From Herbaspirillum sp. AP02 (GTDB taxonomy: Bacteria; Pseudomonadota; Gammaproteobacteria; Burkholderiales; Burkholderiaceae_D), in assembly GCF_015767275.1 (NCBI RefSeq), contig NZ_JADWMY010000001.1, positions 434,001-498,000 of the forward strand: a stretch of DNA of 64,000 nt, written 5' to 3'. The notes beneath the pieces were generated by a model, which did no database searches, had not been told where the DNA came from, and saw only the letters and a list, made by a program, of their open reading frames with translations. Of the stretch, positions 9,185-18,466 are shown in pieces. Position numbers and translations under genes: made by a program. Positions within the stretch are counted from its first letter, which is position 1, and every line of letters begins with the position of its first letter.

Positions 9185-9904
9185 TCACGCTGACGCCAGC
9201 GCCAGCCACTCCGCCTGCACGGCCACATCCGCCTCCAGCGCGGCTGGCGTGCCATGGAAGACCATCTCGCCGCGCCCCATCACGTAGACCCGCTGCGACA
9301 GGTCCAGCGCGATCACCTGTTTCTGCTCGACCAACAGTACCGCCACCTGCCGGCTACGCAACAGCGTCAGGTAATGCGCGACCTGCTCCACCATCTGTGG
9401 CGACAGGCCTTCCGTCGGCTCGTCGATCAGCAACAGCGCGGGGTTGCCCAGCAGCGCCCGGCCCAGCGCCAGCATCTGCTGCTCGCCGCCGGACAAGGAT
9501 CCTGCGGCCACCTTGCGGCGCGCGGCCAGTGCCGGGAACAGGGCATAGACCTCGTCCTCGCGCCAGCCGTCGGCTGGCTGGCGCCTACCCTGGCGGCCCA
9601 GCGACAGGTTCTGCGCCACGCTCAGGGTGGGAAAGACATCACGACTCTCCGGCACATAGCCGATCCCGCGCCGGGCAATCGCATGCGTCGGCAGCCCGGC
9701 GATGCTGGCGCCGGCAAAGCGGATTTCGCCAGTGCTGCGAACCAGGCCCATCAGGGCTTTGAGCAGTGTGGAACGGCCGGCGCCATTGCGCCCGAGGATG
9801 CTGACGATTTCGCCTCGCTGCACGTCCAGGGAGAGACCCTGCAGCACGTGACTCTGGCCATACCAGGCCTGCAGGCCGCTGACGCTGAGCAAGGTGTCAG
9901 CCAT
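9185..9904 (-). CDS. LivF-type ABC importer ATPase with Walker A Lys to Arg change
   Basis: 239 residues, branched-chain amino acid/amide (HAAT) family ATPase of the LivF/UrtE type. The signature LSGGEQQMLALGRALL, Walker B LLLIDEPTEGL and the LivF-specific PESRDVFPTLSVAQNL are intact. The P loop, however, reads GRNGAGRST, with Arg44 in place of the Lys that coordinates the nucleotide phosphates (codon CGT, 9773-9775); every other ABC ATPase in this window has Lys. In general K-to-R at this site strongly reduces hydrolysis, so the site may be degenerate while the LivG-like partner supplies activity. The start overlaps the end of livG by 8 bases. Last ATPase of livH-livM-livG-livF. Confidence 0.9.
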   Translation of the reverse strand: MADTLLSVSGLQAWYGQSHVLQGLSLDVQRGEIVSILGRNGAGRSTLLKALMGLVRSTGEIRFAGASIAGLPTHAIARRGIGYVPESRDVFPTLSVAQNLSLGRQGRRQPADGWREDEVYALFPALAARRKVAAGSLSGGEQQMLALGRALLGNPALLLIDEPTEGLSPQMVEQVAHYLTLLRSRQVAVLLVEQKQVIALDLSQRVYVMGRGEMVFHGTPAALEADVAVQAEWLALASA

Positions 9905-10655
9905 GTCGCCTCCGGTTCAGGTAAAGCGCCTGCACGTCCTCGTTGGTGCGGATGCGTTCGGCGCTGTCGCAGGCGATCACGCGACCGTTGTCCATCACTG
10001 CGATGCGGTCGGCCAGGTCGAAGACCACCTGCATGTCGTGCTCCACCATCAAGAGGGTCTTGCCCACCGTGACCTCGCGGATCAGGGCTACCATCGCTGC
10101 GCTCTCGGCTCGGCTCATGCCGGCCGTGGGTTCGTCCAGCAGGATCACGGCGGCATCGGCGGCAATGGTGACGGCCAGTTCCAGGGCGCGTTGCTCGGCG
10201 TAGCTCAGTTCACCCGCCGGCACCTGCGCGCGCGCGCCCAGCCCGACCCGCTCCAGCACGGCCTGGGCGCGGGCGCTGGCATCGTGCAGTTGACCGAGGC
10301 GGCGCCAGAAGGCATAGCGATAACCGAGTGTCCACAACAGGGCGCAGCGCACATTCTCGAACGCAGTCAGACGCGGGAAGAGGCTGGTGATCTGGAAGCT
10401 GCGCGCCAACCCCAGGCGATTGATCTGCTGTGGCGAGCGATGCGTGATGTCCTGCCCCTGCAGTAGCACGCGCCCGGCATCGGCCCGATAACGGCCCGAG
10501 ACCAGGTTGAACAGGCTGGATTTGCCGGCCCCGTTGGGTCCGATCAGCGCACAGCGTTCACCTGGGCGTAATTGCAGGTCCACGCCACGCAGGATCTGGC
10601 TGCCCTCGAAGGCCTTGCTCAGGCCCTGCAGATCCAGGGAAAAAGGCGCGCTCAT
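9897..10655 (-). CDS. LivG-type ABC importer ATPase
   Basis: 252 residues. Walker A GPNGAGKSS, signature LSYAEQRALELAVTIA, Walker B VILLDEPTAGMSRAES and the switch His in VEHDMQVVF. It is the companion of the LivF-like ATPase in a hydrophobic amino acid/amide uptake transporter. The ATG at 10655 (MSAPFSLDLQGL) overlaps the stop of the livM-like permease by 4 bases (ATGA), so translation is probably coupled. The signature has LSYAEQ in place of LSGGQ, which is usual for LivG-type proteins. Confidence 0.9.
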   Translation of the reverse strand: MSAPFSLDLQGLSKAFEGSQILRGVDLQLRPGERCALIGPNGAGKSSLFNLVSGRYRADAGRVLLQGQDITHRSPQQINRLGLARSFQITSLFPRLTAFENVRCALLWTLGYRYAFWRRLGQLHDASARAQAVLERVGLGARAQVPAGELSYAEQRALELAVTIAADAAVILLDEPTAGMSRAESAAMVALIREVTVGKTLLMVEHDMQVVFDLADRIAVMDNGRVIACDSAERIRTNEDVQALYLNRRRHG

Positions 10656-11881
10656 CGGCCCGGCCCCTGACGCCGCCAGATCGCCAGCGCCGTCGCCCCC
10701 GCCGCGATGAGCAAGACGGCGGTGATCCACGGCAGCGGTGCATGGACATCGATGGCCCGGCCCCACCACTGCAGGGGCGTCGCGCCATCGCTGCCTTCGG
10801 CCAGACTGCCCAGGCTGGCCTGGTAAGCCATCTCGGTGGCCAGCACCACCCCGGCCAGCGTGACCAGTGCGGCCAGTAGCCAGGTTGCCAGACGCCGTGC
10901 CAGATGCCGGTCGACGTCACCGCCGCGCCAGGTGCGCCAGCCAAGGTCGATCAGGCTGGCAAGGCCGCCCGGAGTGGTCATCACGATCAAAATGAAGAAG
11001 GCGCCCAGATAGAATTGCCAGGCCTGGGTGTAGGCCGACAGCCAGGACGTGAACAGCACGCCGACCACGCCGCCCACGATGGGGCCATAGAAATAGGCGG
11101 TACCGCCGATGAAGGTGAACAGCAGGATGCTGCCCGAACGCAGCGCCCCCACGTATTCGGCGCTGACGATCTCGAAGTTGATGGCCGACAGCCCGCCCGA
11201 GACGCCGGCAAAGAAGGCCGACAGGATCAGTGCCAGGTAGCGTACCCGCTGTGGATCGTAGCCGATGAAGGCGGCGCGTTCCGGGTTGTCGCGCACCGCA
11301 TTGAGGATGCGTCCCAGCGGCGTGTGACGCAGCGCGCTGATGGCCATGGCGCAGACCAGCAGCCAGCCGGCGATGAGGTAGTAGACCTGGATCTGCGGAC
11401 CGTAGCTGATGCCCAGTACCGGCGCGCCGATGACCCGATTGCCGGAGATGCCGCCCTCGCCACCGAAGACCTCGGGCAACATCAGCACGCAGGCCGAGAC
11501 CAGTTCCACCAGCCCCAGCGTGATCATGGCAAAGGTGGTGCCGGCGCGGCGCGTGGTGGGATAGCCCAGCACGACGCCGCACAGGGCGCCGGTCAGGCCG
11601 CCCGCCAGGGGGACCAGCGTCACCGGGAAGACCAGCGTGCCCTCGCTCATGCGGTTCATCAGGTGGATCGCGCCGAAGGCGCCCAGGCCGGAATACACCG
11701 CGTGACCGAAGGAGAGCATGCCGCCCTCGCCCAGCAGGATGTTGTAGGACAGGCAGAGCAAGACCATCGTCCCCATCTGCGAGAGCAGCGACAAGGCCGC
11801 GCTTTGCGGAAACACCAGCGGTGCCGCCAACAGGACCAGGGCCAGGCCCAGCCAGGGCAGGACGACACGCTTCATCCTCAT
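10652..11881 (-). CDS. LivM-type ABC importer permease with C-terminal extension
   Basis: 409 residues, an inner-membrane permease of the LivM family (LSYNILLGEGGMLSFGHAVYSGLGA, GISGNRV, VRDNPERAAFIGYDPQRVRYLALILSAFFAGVSGGL). The core ends near residue 325; the remaining ~80 residues add two more hydrophobic segments (about 335-355 and 385-402) that are not part of the standard fold. The start overlaps the livH stop by 4 bases and the stop overlaps the livG start by 4 bases, so this is a tight operon. Confidence 0.9.
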   Translation of the reverse strand: MRMKRVVLPWLGLALVLLAAPLVFPQSAALSLLSQMGTMVLLCLSYNILLGEGGMLSFGHAVYSGLGAFGAIHLMNRMSEGTLVFPVTLVPLAGGLTGALCGVVLGYPTTRRAGTTFAMITLGLVELVSACVLMLPEVFGGEGGISGNRVIGAPVLGISYGPQIQVYYLIAGWLLVCAMAISALRHTPLGRILNAVRDNPERAAFIGYDPQRVRYLALILSAFFAGVSGGLSAINFEIVSAEYVGALRSGSILLFTFIGGTAYFYGPIVGGVVGVLFTSWLSAYTQAWQFYLGAFFILIVMTTPGGLASLIDLGWRTWRGGDVDRHLARRLATWLLAALVTLAGVVLATEMAYQASLGSLAEGSDGATPLQWWGRAIDVHAPLPWITAVLLIAAGATALAIWRRQGPGR

Positions 11882-12813
11882 CCCTCCCGCTGGCCCATGA
11901 GCCCCTTGGGGCGCACCACCAGCATCACCACCAGCAGCAGATAGGGCAACACCGGCGCCACCTGGGCCAGCGTCAGGCGCATCAGCGGCGCCAGTGCACT
12001 GTCACTCGAGACCTGCACGCCCAGGCTGGCCAGGGACACGTCCAGCGCCACTGCGAAGGTCTGCATCAGGCCGATCAGCAGCGAGGTGATGAAGGCCCCG
12101 GCCAGCGAGCCCAGCCCGCCCACCACCACCACCACGAAGATGATGCTGCCCACCGCCGCCGCCATGCCCGGTTCGGTAACGAAGGCATTGCCGCCGATCA
12201 CCCCGGCCAGCGCAGCCAGCGCGCAGCCACCGCCAAACACCAACATGAACACCCGCGGCACGTTATGCCCCAGTGCCTCGGCCATCTGTGGGTGCGTCAG
12301 CGCGGCCTGGATCAAGAGCCCGATGCGGGTATGGCGCAGCAGCAGCCACAAGGCCAGCAACATCAGCGCTGCCACCAGCAGCATGAAGCTGCGATAGATG
12401 GGGAAGCTGGTCGAATAGAGGGTGAACAGCGTGCCATCGAGTTCCGGCGGGATGCGGTAGGGCACCGGCGAGCGGCCCCACACCAGTTGCACCAGTTCCA
12501 CCACCAGATAGGACAAGCCAAAGGTGAACAGCAATTCCGGTACATGGCCGTAGCGGTGCACGATGCGCAGGCCGTAATGCTCCACCAGCGCGCCGGCCAC
12601 GCCCACCAGCAGGGGCGCGATCAGCAGCGCCGGCCAGAAGCCCAGCACGCCGGCAATCGCGTAGGCGACATACGCCCCCAGCATGTAGAAGCTGGCATGG
12701 GCGAAATTGGGCACGCCCATCATGCTGTAGATCAGCGTCAGGCCCGAAGACAGCAGGAACAGCAGGAAGCCGTAGCCCAAGCCGTTGAGGAAGGTGATCA
12801 GCGCGAATTCCAA
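11878..12813 (-). CDS. LivH-type ABC importer permease
   Basis: 311 residues, eight or so membrane helices. LNGLGYGFLLFLLSSGLTLIYSMMGVPNFAHASFYMLGAYVAY is the N-terminal signature of LivH permeases, and VVVVGGLGSLAGAFITSLLIGL is the conserved C-terminal coupling region. It is the first gene of the operon. No periplasmic binding protein gene lies before or after the operon in this window, so the binding protein must be encoded elsewhere or shared. Divergent from selO, with 173 bases between the starts. Confidence 0.92.
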   Translation of the reverse strand: MEFALITFLNGLGYGFLLFLLSSGLTLIYSMMGVPNFAHASFYMLGAYVAYAIAGVLGFWPALLIAPLLVGVAGALVEHYGLRIVHRYGHVPELLFTFGLSYLVVELVQLVWGRSPVPYRIPPELDGTLFTLYSTSFPIYRSFMLLVAALMLLALWLLLRHTRIGLLIQAALTHPQMAEALGHNVPRVFMLVFGGGCALAALAGVIGGNAFVTEPGMAAAVGSIIFVVVVVGGLGSLAGAFITSLLIGLMQTFAVALDVSLASLGVQVSSDSALAPLMRLTLAQVAPVLPYLLLVVMLVVRPKGLMGQREG

Positions 12814-12986
12814 GTTGCCAGCCTTGCCAGGGATGCGATGGGTTCAATAGGAGTCAGACGGGGTCAGACAGCGTCGAGGCGCCGGGCCGAGCACGGCCGG
12901 ACGCAAAAGTGGAGCGATCCTATGGGATTCGCGCTTCTCTGTCAAAATAGCGGATTGCGGCCCGCTTCGGGCCTCACAGGCTGCCT

Positions 12987-14474
12987 ATGACTGATCCTTA
13001 TCCGCTTTTTCCTGCGCTGCCCACATTGGGTAACGGCTTCGCCGCCCTACCCCCGGCCTTCTACACCCGGCTGCAGCCGACGCCCCTGCCCGATCCCTAC
13101 CTGGTCGGTTTCAGCGACGAGGCCGCTGCCACCATCGGACTGGCCCGGCCGGCACCGGAGGATCGCGGCTTTCTCGACATCTTCGCCGGCAACCAGTTGG
13201 CACCGGGCTCGCAGCCGCTGTCGGCGGTCTATTCGGGCCACCAGTTCGGTGTCTGGGCCGGTCAGCTCGGCGACGGGCGCGCCATCACCCTGGGCGACCT
13301 GCCCGATGCCGCCGGCCAGGGGCGCATCGAACTGCAGCTCAAGGGCGCCGGCAAGACCCCCTACTCCCGCATGGGCGACGGCCGCGCCGTGCTGCGTTCC
13401 TCGATCCGCGAATTCCTCTGCTCGGAAGCCATGGCCGGGCTGGGCATTCCGACCACCCGCGCCCTGACCGTGATCGGTTCCGACCAGCGCGTGCAGCGCG
13501 AAACCGCCGAGACCGCAGCGGTGGTGACCCGCATGGCACCCAGTTTCATCCGCTTCGGCTCGTTCGAACACTGGTACTACAACCAGCGTTTCGACGATCT
13601 CAAGGTATTGGGCGATGCCGTACTGGCGCAGTTCTATCCGGAACTCTTGCGTGAAGAAAATCCCTACCAGGCCCTGCTGAAGGAAGTCACCCGCCGCACC
13701 GCGACGCTGATGGCGCAATGGCAGGCGGTGGGCTTCATGCATGGGGTGATGAATACCGACAACATGTCCATCCTGGGCCTGACGCTGGATTACGGCCCCT
13801 TCGGCTTCATGGAAGCCTTCGACGCCCGCCACATCTGCAACCATACCGACAGCCAGGGTCGCTACAGCTACCAGATGCAGCCGCGCATCGGTCAGTGGAA
13901 CTGCTTTGCGCTGGGCCAGGCCATGCTGCCCCTGATCGGTTCGGTGGAGGCCACCGAAGCCGCGCTGGCCGACTACGAGGCCGTGTTCCAGGCGCAGCAT
14001 GATGCGCTGTTGCATGCCAAGCTGGGACTGCGTACCCAGCGCGCCGACGACAGCCAGTTGATCGAGGCCCTGTTCGCCCTGCTGCAGGCCGGTCATGTCG
14101 ATTTCACGCTGTTCTTCCGCCGCCTGGGCGACTTGCAGATCGGCAATGCGGCCAGCGACGAGCCGCTGCGCGACCTTTTCATCGAGCGCCCCGCCTTCGA
14201 TGCCTGGGCCACGCAATACCGCGCCCGCCTGCGCGCCGAGGATAGCGACGACGCCAGCCGCCGCCTTGCAATGCATGCGGTCAACCCCAAATACGTGCTA
14301 CGCAATTACCTCGCACAGGTCGCCATCGACAAGGCGCAACAGAAGGATTTCACCGAAGTGGCACGCCTGCAGACCATCCTGCGCCACCCCTTCGACGAGC
14401 AGCCTGAATTCGACCGCTATGCCGACCTGCCCCCCGACTGGGCCAGCCATCTGGAAGTGAGCTGTTCTTCCTGA
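12987..14474 (+). CDS. selO: Protein adenylyltransferase SelO (YdiU)
   Basis: 495 residues, full length for bacterial SelO pseudokinases, which transfer AMP from ATP to Ser/Thr/Tyr of target proteins and are linked to oxidative-stress resistance. Visible: [64 protein letters not shown], and the metal/catalytic segment [30 protein letters not shown]. The C terminus ends SCSS, with Cys where eukaryotic SelO has selenocysteine. The following gene encodes methionine sulfoxide reductase B, another oxidative-stress enzyme, 46 bases downstream. A GC hairpin (GGCCCG-CTT-CGGGCC, 12959-12973) lies just before the ATG. Confidence 0.95.
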   Translation: MTDPYPLFPALPTLGNGFAALPPAFYTRLQPTPLPDPYLVGFSDEAAATIGLARPAPEDRGFLDIFAGNQLAPGSQPLSAVYSGHQFGVWAGQLGDGRAITLGDLPDAAGQGRIELQLKGAGKTPYSRMGDGRAVLRSSIREFLCSEAMAGLGIPTTRALTVIGSDQRVQRETAETAAVVTRMAPSFIRFGSFEHWYYNQRFDDLKVLGDAVLAQFYPELLREENPYQALLKEVTRRTATLMAQWQAVGFMHGVMNTDNMSILGLTLDYGPFGFMEAFDARHICNHTDSQGRYSYQMQPRIGQWNCFALGQAMLPLIGSVEATEAALADYEAVFQAQHDALLHAKLGLRTQRADDSQLIEALFALLQAGHVDFTLFFRRLGDLQIGNAASDEPLRDLFIERPAFDAWATQYRARLRAEDSDDASRRLAMHAVNPKYVLRNYLAQVAIDKAQQKDFTEVARLQTILRHPFDEQPEFDRYADLPPDWASHLEVSCSS

Positions 14475-14520
14475 ACGGTGGTTAATTCCATCGTTGCCCG
14501 TCATCACCAAGGAGCCAACC

Positions 14521-14916
14521 ATGACCAAACGAGTAGAAAAGACCGAAGCCCAATGGCGCGAGCAGCTGGACCCCGTGGAATACCAGGTCACCCGCGAAGC
14601 CGCCACCGAGCGCGCCTTCACCGGCCGCTACTGGGATCACCATGAAGTCGGGACCTACACCTGCGTGTGCTGCGACACCCCGCTGTTCACCTCGGACGCC
14701 AAGTTCGACTCCGGCTGTGGCTGGCCGAGCTACTTCGAGCCCATCGATCCGGCCAACGTGCGCGAGAAAGTGGACCGCAGTTATGGCATGATTCGCACCG
14801 AGATCATCTGCAACGTCTGCGACGCCCACCTGGGCCACGTCTTCCCGGACGGCCCGCCGCCGACCGGACTGCGTTATTGCATCAACTCGGCTTCGCTGCG
14901 TTTCGACCCGGTGTAG
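14521..14916 (+). CDS. msrB: Peptide-methionine (R)-S-oxide reductase MsrB
   Basis: 131 residues. It reduces the R form of methionine sulfoxide in proteins. The zinc site is C48-x2-C51 and C97-x2-C100; the catalytic Cys120 sits in [11 protein letters not shown] and the probable recycling Cys66 in [18 protein letters not shown] precedes the ATG at 14521 by seven bases. It follows selO closely and is probably co-transcribed with it. Cytosolic, no signal peptide. Confidence 0.96.
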   Translation: MTKRVEKTEAQWREQLDPVEYQVTREAATERAFTGRYWDHHEVGTYTCVCCDTPLFTSDAKFDSGCGWPSYFEPIDPANVREKVDRSYGMIRTEIICNVCDAHLGHVFPDGPPPTGLRYCINSASLRFDPV

Positions 14917-15023
14917 GCCGGATGGCCCGGGCTGCACCGCTTGTCGTAGTTGCTGCACTTGCTGCACGGGCCGGATGATCGCCGATCAACCGTTTTACTG
15001 ACTTTTTCTGAAGAAGCCACCCG

Positions 15024-15644
15024 ATGAAGTTCCTGTTCGACCTGTTCCCCGTCATCCTGTTTTTCGGCGTCTTCAAATGGGCCGAAGGCCATCCCTCGGC
15101 TGCCCAGGACCTGGTGATGCAATACCTGGGCGGCGCCATGTCGGCCGGTGCCGTCACCGCCACCCAGGCTCCGATCCTGCTGTCCACGGCAGTGGCCATC
15201 ATCGCCTCGCTGGGCCAGATCGCCTGGCTGCTGCTGCGCCGTCGCAAGGTGGACGGCATGTTGTGGGTGTCGCTGGCGATCATCGTGGTCTTTGGCGGCG
15301 CCACTATCTATTTCCGTGACGATACCTTCATCAAGTGGAAGCCGACCATCCTGTACTGGGCCTTCGGCCTGGCCCTGCTGGTGTCGCAGCTGTTCATGAA
15401 GAAGAACCTGATCCGCGTCATGATGGAAAAGCAGGTCACCCTGCCCGAAGCCATCTGGCCGCGCCTGAACCTGGCCTGGATCGTGTTCTTCGCCGTCATG
15501 GGCGTGCTCAATCTCTACATCGCCTTCAACTATCCGCTCGACACCTGGGTCAACTTCAAGATGTTCGGCAGCATGGGCCTGATGTTTGCCTTCATCATCG
15601 GCCAGAGCCTGTTCCTGTCGAAGTACATGAAGGATGCCGAATGA
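15024..15644 (+). CDS. yciB: Inner-membrane septation protein YciB
   Basis: 206 residues with five to six membrane helices; [43 protein letters not shown] and [34 protein letters not shown] are hallmark segments of the YciB/intracellular septation protein A family, which links envelope synthesis and division complexes. The stop overlaps the start of the bolA-like gene (ATGA), so the two are translationally coupled. Confidence 0.95.
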   Translation: MKFLFDLFPVILFFGVFKWAEGHPSAAQDLVMQYLGGAMSAGAVTATQAPILLSTAVAIIASLGQIAWLLLRRRKVDGMLWVSLAIIVVFGGATIYFRDDTFIKWKPTILYWAFGLALLVSQLFMKKNLIRVMMEKQVTLPEAIWPRLNLAWIVFFAVMGVLNLYIAFNYPLDTWVNFKMFGSMGLMFAFIIGQSLFLSKYMKDAE

Positions 15645-15934
15645 GTGGCGCCCATACCGCCGATACCCGCGTGGAACGCATTCGTTCACGTCTGACTGCA
15701 ACTTTCTCGCCAGCCGAATGTCTGGTCGAGGATGAGTCTGCCCAGCATGCCGGTCATGCCGGTGCAGCCTCGGGCGGAGGACATTACAGGATCCGCCTGG
15801 TTTCCGACTTGTTCGAGGGCAAAAATCGGTTGAACCGCCATCGGCTGGTGTATGATTGCCTGTCCGACCTGATGCAGCTGGAGATCCATGCGCTGGCCAT
15901 AGTGGCGCTCTCCCCGTCAGAGGCAAAGAACTGA
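15641..15934 (+). CDS. BolA-family protein
   Basis: 97 residues. BolA fold with the conserved C-terminal [30 protein letters not shown] (helix-turn-helix-like element with an invariant RH pair). BolA proteins partner with monothiol glutaredoxins in Fe-S trafficking and affect envelope shape. It overlaps yciB by 4 bases and lies about 90 bases upstream of the parvulin gene. Assigned to the family; which BolA paralogue it is cannot be decided here. Confidence 0.9.
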   Translation: MSGAHTADTRVERIRSRLTATFSPAECLVEDESAQHAGHAGAASGGGHYRIRLVSDLFEGKNRLNRHRLVYDCLSDLMQLEIHALAIVALSPSEAKN

Positions 15935-16025
15935 GACCAAGAACAAAGACCGACGCCTGCTTATCAAGCCCCCTCCTGTTTTTTTCTCCGTTTTGATTCA
16001 TTCCTTTCTTTTCTAGGATTCAACA

Positions 16026-16802
16026 ATGACATTCAAACCCGCTCGTCTGCTGGTGCTGCTGTTCGCAATTGCTTCCATCCCGGCCTTCGCCCAAAACCTG
16101 GCCGTCGTCAACGGCAAGGCGATTCCGTCCTCCCGCGCCGAACTGATGGTCAAGCAGATGACTGCACAAGGCCAGCCTGATAGCCCGCAACTGCGCGGCG
16201 CTATCAAGGAAGAGCTGATCAACCGTGAAATCCTGATGCAGGAAGCCGACAAGCAAGGCCTGTCCAACAGCACCGACGTCAAGAACCAGCTGGAACTGGC
16301 CCGCCAGTCCATCGTGATCCGTGCCCTGATCGCCGACTACCTGAAGAAGAATCCGGTGTCGGACGCCGACATCAAGGCCGAATACGACAAGTTCAAGGCC
16401 CAGGCCGGCGACAAGGAATACCATGCCCGCCACATCCTGGTGGACAAGAAGGAAGACGCCGAAGCCATCATCGCCAAGCTGAAGGCCGGCACCAAGTTCG
16501 AAGACCTGGCCAAGCAATCCAAGGACACCGGTTCGGCCGCCAACGGTGGTGATCTGGACTGGGCCAGCCCAGCCTCCTTCGTCAAGCCTTTCTCCGACGC
16601 CATGGTGGCCCTGAAGAAGGGTGACATCACCCAGACTCCGGTGCAGACCCAGTTCGGCTGGCACGTGATCAAGCTGGAAGACGTGCGCGCTGCCAAGGTT
16701 CCGACCCTGGAAGAAGTCAAGCCGCAGATCGCCGAAGCCCTGCAACAGAAGAAGCTGCAGGCTTACCAGGAACAACTGCGCGCCAAGGCCAAGGTGCAAT
16801 AA
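16026..16802 (+). CDS. Periplasmic parvulin-type peptidyl-prolyl isomerase
   Basis: 258 residues with a Sec signal peptide (about residues 1-22, cleavage after AFA-Q). An N-terminal SurA/PrsA-like helical part (25-125) is followed by a rotamase domain (about 132-222: YHARHILVDKKEDAEAII, GSAANGGDLDWASPASFVKPF, TQFGWHVIKLED). It catalyses cis-trans proline isomerisation for secreted proteins and probably serves the porin encoded next. AGGA lies 9-12 bases before the ATG. Base use is high in AAG Lys and GAA Glu codons, as in highly expressed genes. Confidence 0.94.
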   Translation: MTFKPARLLVLLFAIASIPAFAQNLAVVNGKAIPSSRAELMVKQMTAQGQPDSPQLRGAIKEELINREILMQEADKQGLSNSTDVKNQLELARQSIVIRALIADYLKKNPVSDADIKAEYDKFKAQAGDKEYHARHILVDKKEDAEAIIAKLKAGTKFEDLAKQSKDTGSAANGGDLDWASPASFVKPFSDAMVALKKGDITQTPVQTQFGWHVIKLEDVRAAKVPTLEEVKPQIAEALQQKKLQAYQEQLRAKAKVQ

Positions 16803-16866
16803 GCCCCTCCCGCCAGCGCAGCCCGAGCGGCTGAAGGAAGACCCAGGTCTTCCACCGCCCTCCACC

Positions 16867-16909
16867 AACATGCCCGGCCAAGGTTTCCTTGCCGGGCATG
16901 TTGCTTTTT
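16867..16909 (+). terminator. Rho-independent terminator after the parvulin gene
   Basis: AACATGCCCGGC (16867-16878) pairs with GCCGGGCATGTT (16891-16902), a perfect 12-base stem, followed by GCTTTTT. Confidence 0.85.
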
Positions 16910-17329
16910 AGCTACGAATTGACGCACAACTCATGCGGTCGCTGTCAAAAAAACGTCCAAATCCTCCGCAATTTCTCCCAAAAGCATCTTTTTGATGCCT
17001 TCCCGCCCTACGGGAACACCATCTTCCACACCATAGTGAAGATTTATTCTTATAAAAGATTTATCCAATCAATTTTTTATAAACATATAAATTCACTAAA
17101 TAATTAAAAAAGAAGAATAAACCTGCACCATTTTGCGCAATTTACGAACCATCGTTCTGATATTCTTCGTTCCTGTTCCAAATAGGGACAGGCTGCGAAT
17201 CGCCACGGGAGCAGGAAGCAAGGGAGTCCAGGTTCGCAGCCAAGAAAAAGGTGTTTCGGGGAGAAGCACACAAGGCTGAACCACGACACCATCAACAACA
17301 CAACATTCGTGCTTTCAGGAGAGATACCT
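16910..17329 (+). promoter_or_regulatory. AT-rich upstream region of the porin gene
   Basis: About 420 bases without a gene. The section 16960-17140 is strikingly AT-rich for this genome (runs such as TTTTTTATAAACATATAAATTC at 17069 onward), with a small hairpin GCATC-TTTTT-GATGC (16984-16998) and an imperfect palindrome CCTGTTCC-AAATA-GGGACAGG near 17175-17195. It likely carries the porin promoter and a long 5' leader (200 bases or more); porin leaders are frequent small-RNA targets. AGGAGAG at 17317-17323 is the ribosome-binding site. No single -35/-10 pair can be chosen with confidence. Confidence 0.45.
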
Positions 17330-18430
17330 ATGAAGAAGAGTTCCATGCTGCTGCTGGCAGCCGGCCTGACCACCGGCGGCGCCGCGTTTGCTCAATCCAA
17401 CGTGACCATCTATGGCATCGTCGATACCAGCATCCGCTATCTGAGCAGCGACAATGCGCAGGGCAACAGCAACGTGCGCATGGATAACGGCGCCATCGCC
17501 AACAGCCGTCTGGGCTTCAAGGGTACCGAAGACCTCGGTGGCGGCCTGAAGGCCATGTTCCAGCTGGAAAACGGCTTCAACGGCGACACCGGCGGCATGA
17601 GCCAGGCCAACACCATCTTCAACCGTCAATCCTGGGTTGGTCTGGGTGGCAGCTTCGGCAAGGTGTCCATCGGCCGTCAGAACACGCCCCTGTTCGACCT
17701 GATGGCTGACCACTTCGACCCGCTGACCGTCGGTAACTACGACAGCAACTCCTGGTTGCCGGCCGCTGGCACCCTGGTGCGCAACAGCAACATGATCAAG
17801 TACTACGGCAGCTTCAACGGCTTCAACGTCGGCCTGTCCTACGCCGCTGGCGAACAAGCCGGCTCGGCCCGCCGTGGCAGCCAGATCAGCAGCTCGCTGC
17901 AATACACCACCGGCCCGTTCTCGGTCGGCGGCGGCTGGCAACAGACCGTGAGCGCGACCAACAGCGACAACAAGGACACCACCTACAACCTGTCGGCGTC
18001 CTATCAGATCGGCGCAGCCAAGCTGTTCGGCGGCTACTACAACATCAAGGACAGCACCGGCACCACCGCTGCCTACATGGCCATGAGCAACAGCACCGCC
18101 TCGGCGGGTGGCATCGCTGGCGTGCAGCGCCAGGACAAGGGTTACTTCCTGGGCACTTCCTACCAGGCAACCGCCGCCCTGTCCCTGACTGGCGCCTTCT
18201 ACTACGACAAGAGCCAGAACGCCTCGGTCGCGGGCGTGGGCAATGTCGGCGACGGCAAGCGTTACGCCGTGGTGGCCTGGGCGGACTATGCACTGTCCAA
18301 GCGCACCCAGCTGTACACCATCGTGGACTACAACAAGGCCAAGGACGCAGCCCGCTACGAGCTGACCGGCCAGGCCGCCGGCAAGGACAACGTCACCACC
18401 CTGGGTGTTGGCATTCGTCACATCTTCTGA
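17330..18430 (+). CDS. Gram-negative outer-membrane porin (Omp32 type)
   Basis: 366 residues. The signal peptide MKKSSMLLLAAGLTTGGAAFA is followed by QSNVTIYGIVDTSIRYL, the standard first strand of betaproteobacterial trimeric porins; SRLGFKGTEDLGGGLKAMFQLENGF and RQSWVGLGGSFGKVSIGRQNTPLFD follow, and the chain ends in GVGIRHIF with the C-terminal Phe that BAM recognises. It forms a general diffusion channel in the outer membrane. Codon use is very biased (highly expressed). The start at 17330 is set by the signal peptide and the AGGAGAG site. Confidence 0.96.
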   Translation: MKKSSMLLLAAGLTTGGAAFAQSNVTIYGIVDTSIRYLSSDNAQGNSNVRMDNGAIANSRLGFKGTEDLGGGLKAMFQLENGFNGDTGGMSQANTIFNRQSWVGLGGSFGKVSIGRQNTPLFDLMADHFDPLTVGNYDSNSWLPAAGTLVRNSNMIKYYGSFNGFNVGLSYAAGEQAGSARRGSQISSSLQYTTGPFSVGGGWQQTVSATNSDNKDTTYNLSASYQIGAAKLFGGYYNIKDSTGTTAAYMAMSNSTASAGGIAGVQRQDKGYFLGTSYQATAALSLTGAFYYDKSQNASVAGVGNVGDGKRYAVVAWADYALSKRTQLYTIVDYNKAKDAARYELTGQAAGKDNVTTLGVGIRHIF

Positions 18431-18444
18431 TCCGGACGTGAAGG

Positions 18445-18464
18445 CGCTCTCCCTTGGGAGAGCG
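18445..18464 (+). terminator. Hairpin directly after the porin gene
   Basis: CGCTCTCCC (18445-18453) and GGGAGAGCG (18456-18464) form a 9-base perfect stem starting 14 bases after the stop codon. No T run follows; instead the left repeat of the 272-bp element begins three bases later, so an original T run may have been separated from the stem. Confidence 0.5.
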
Positions 18465-18466
18465 TA

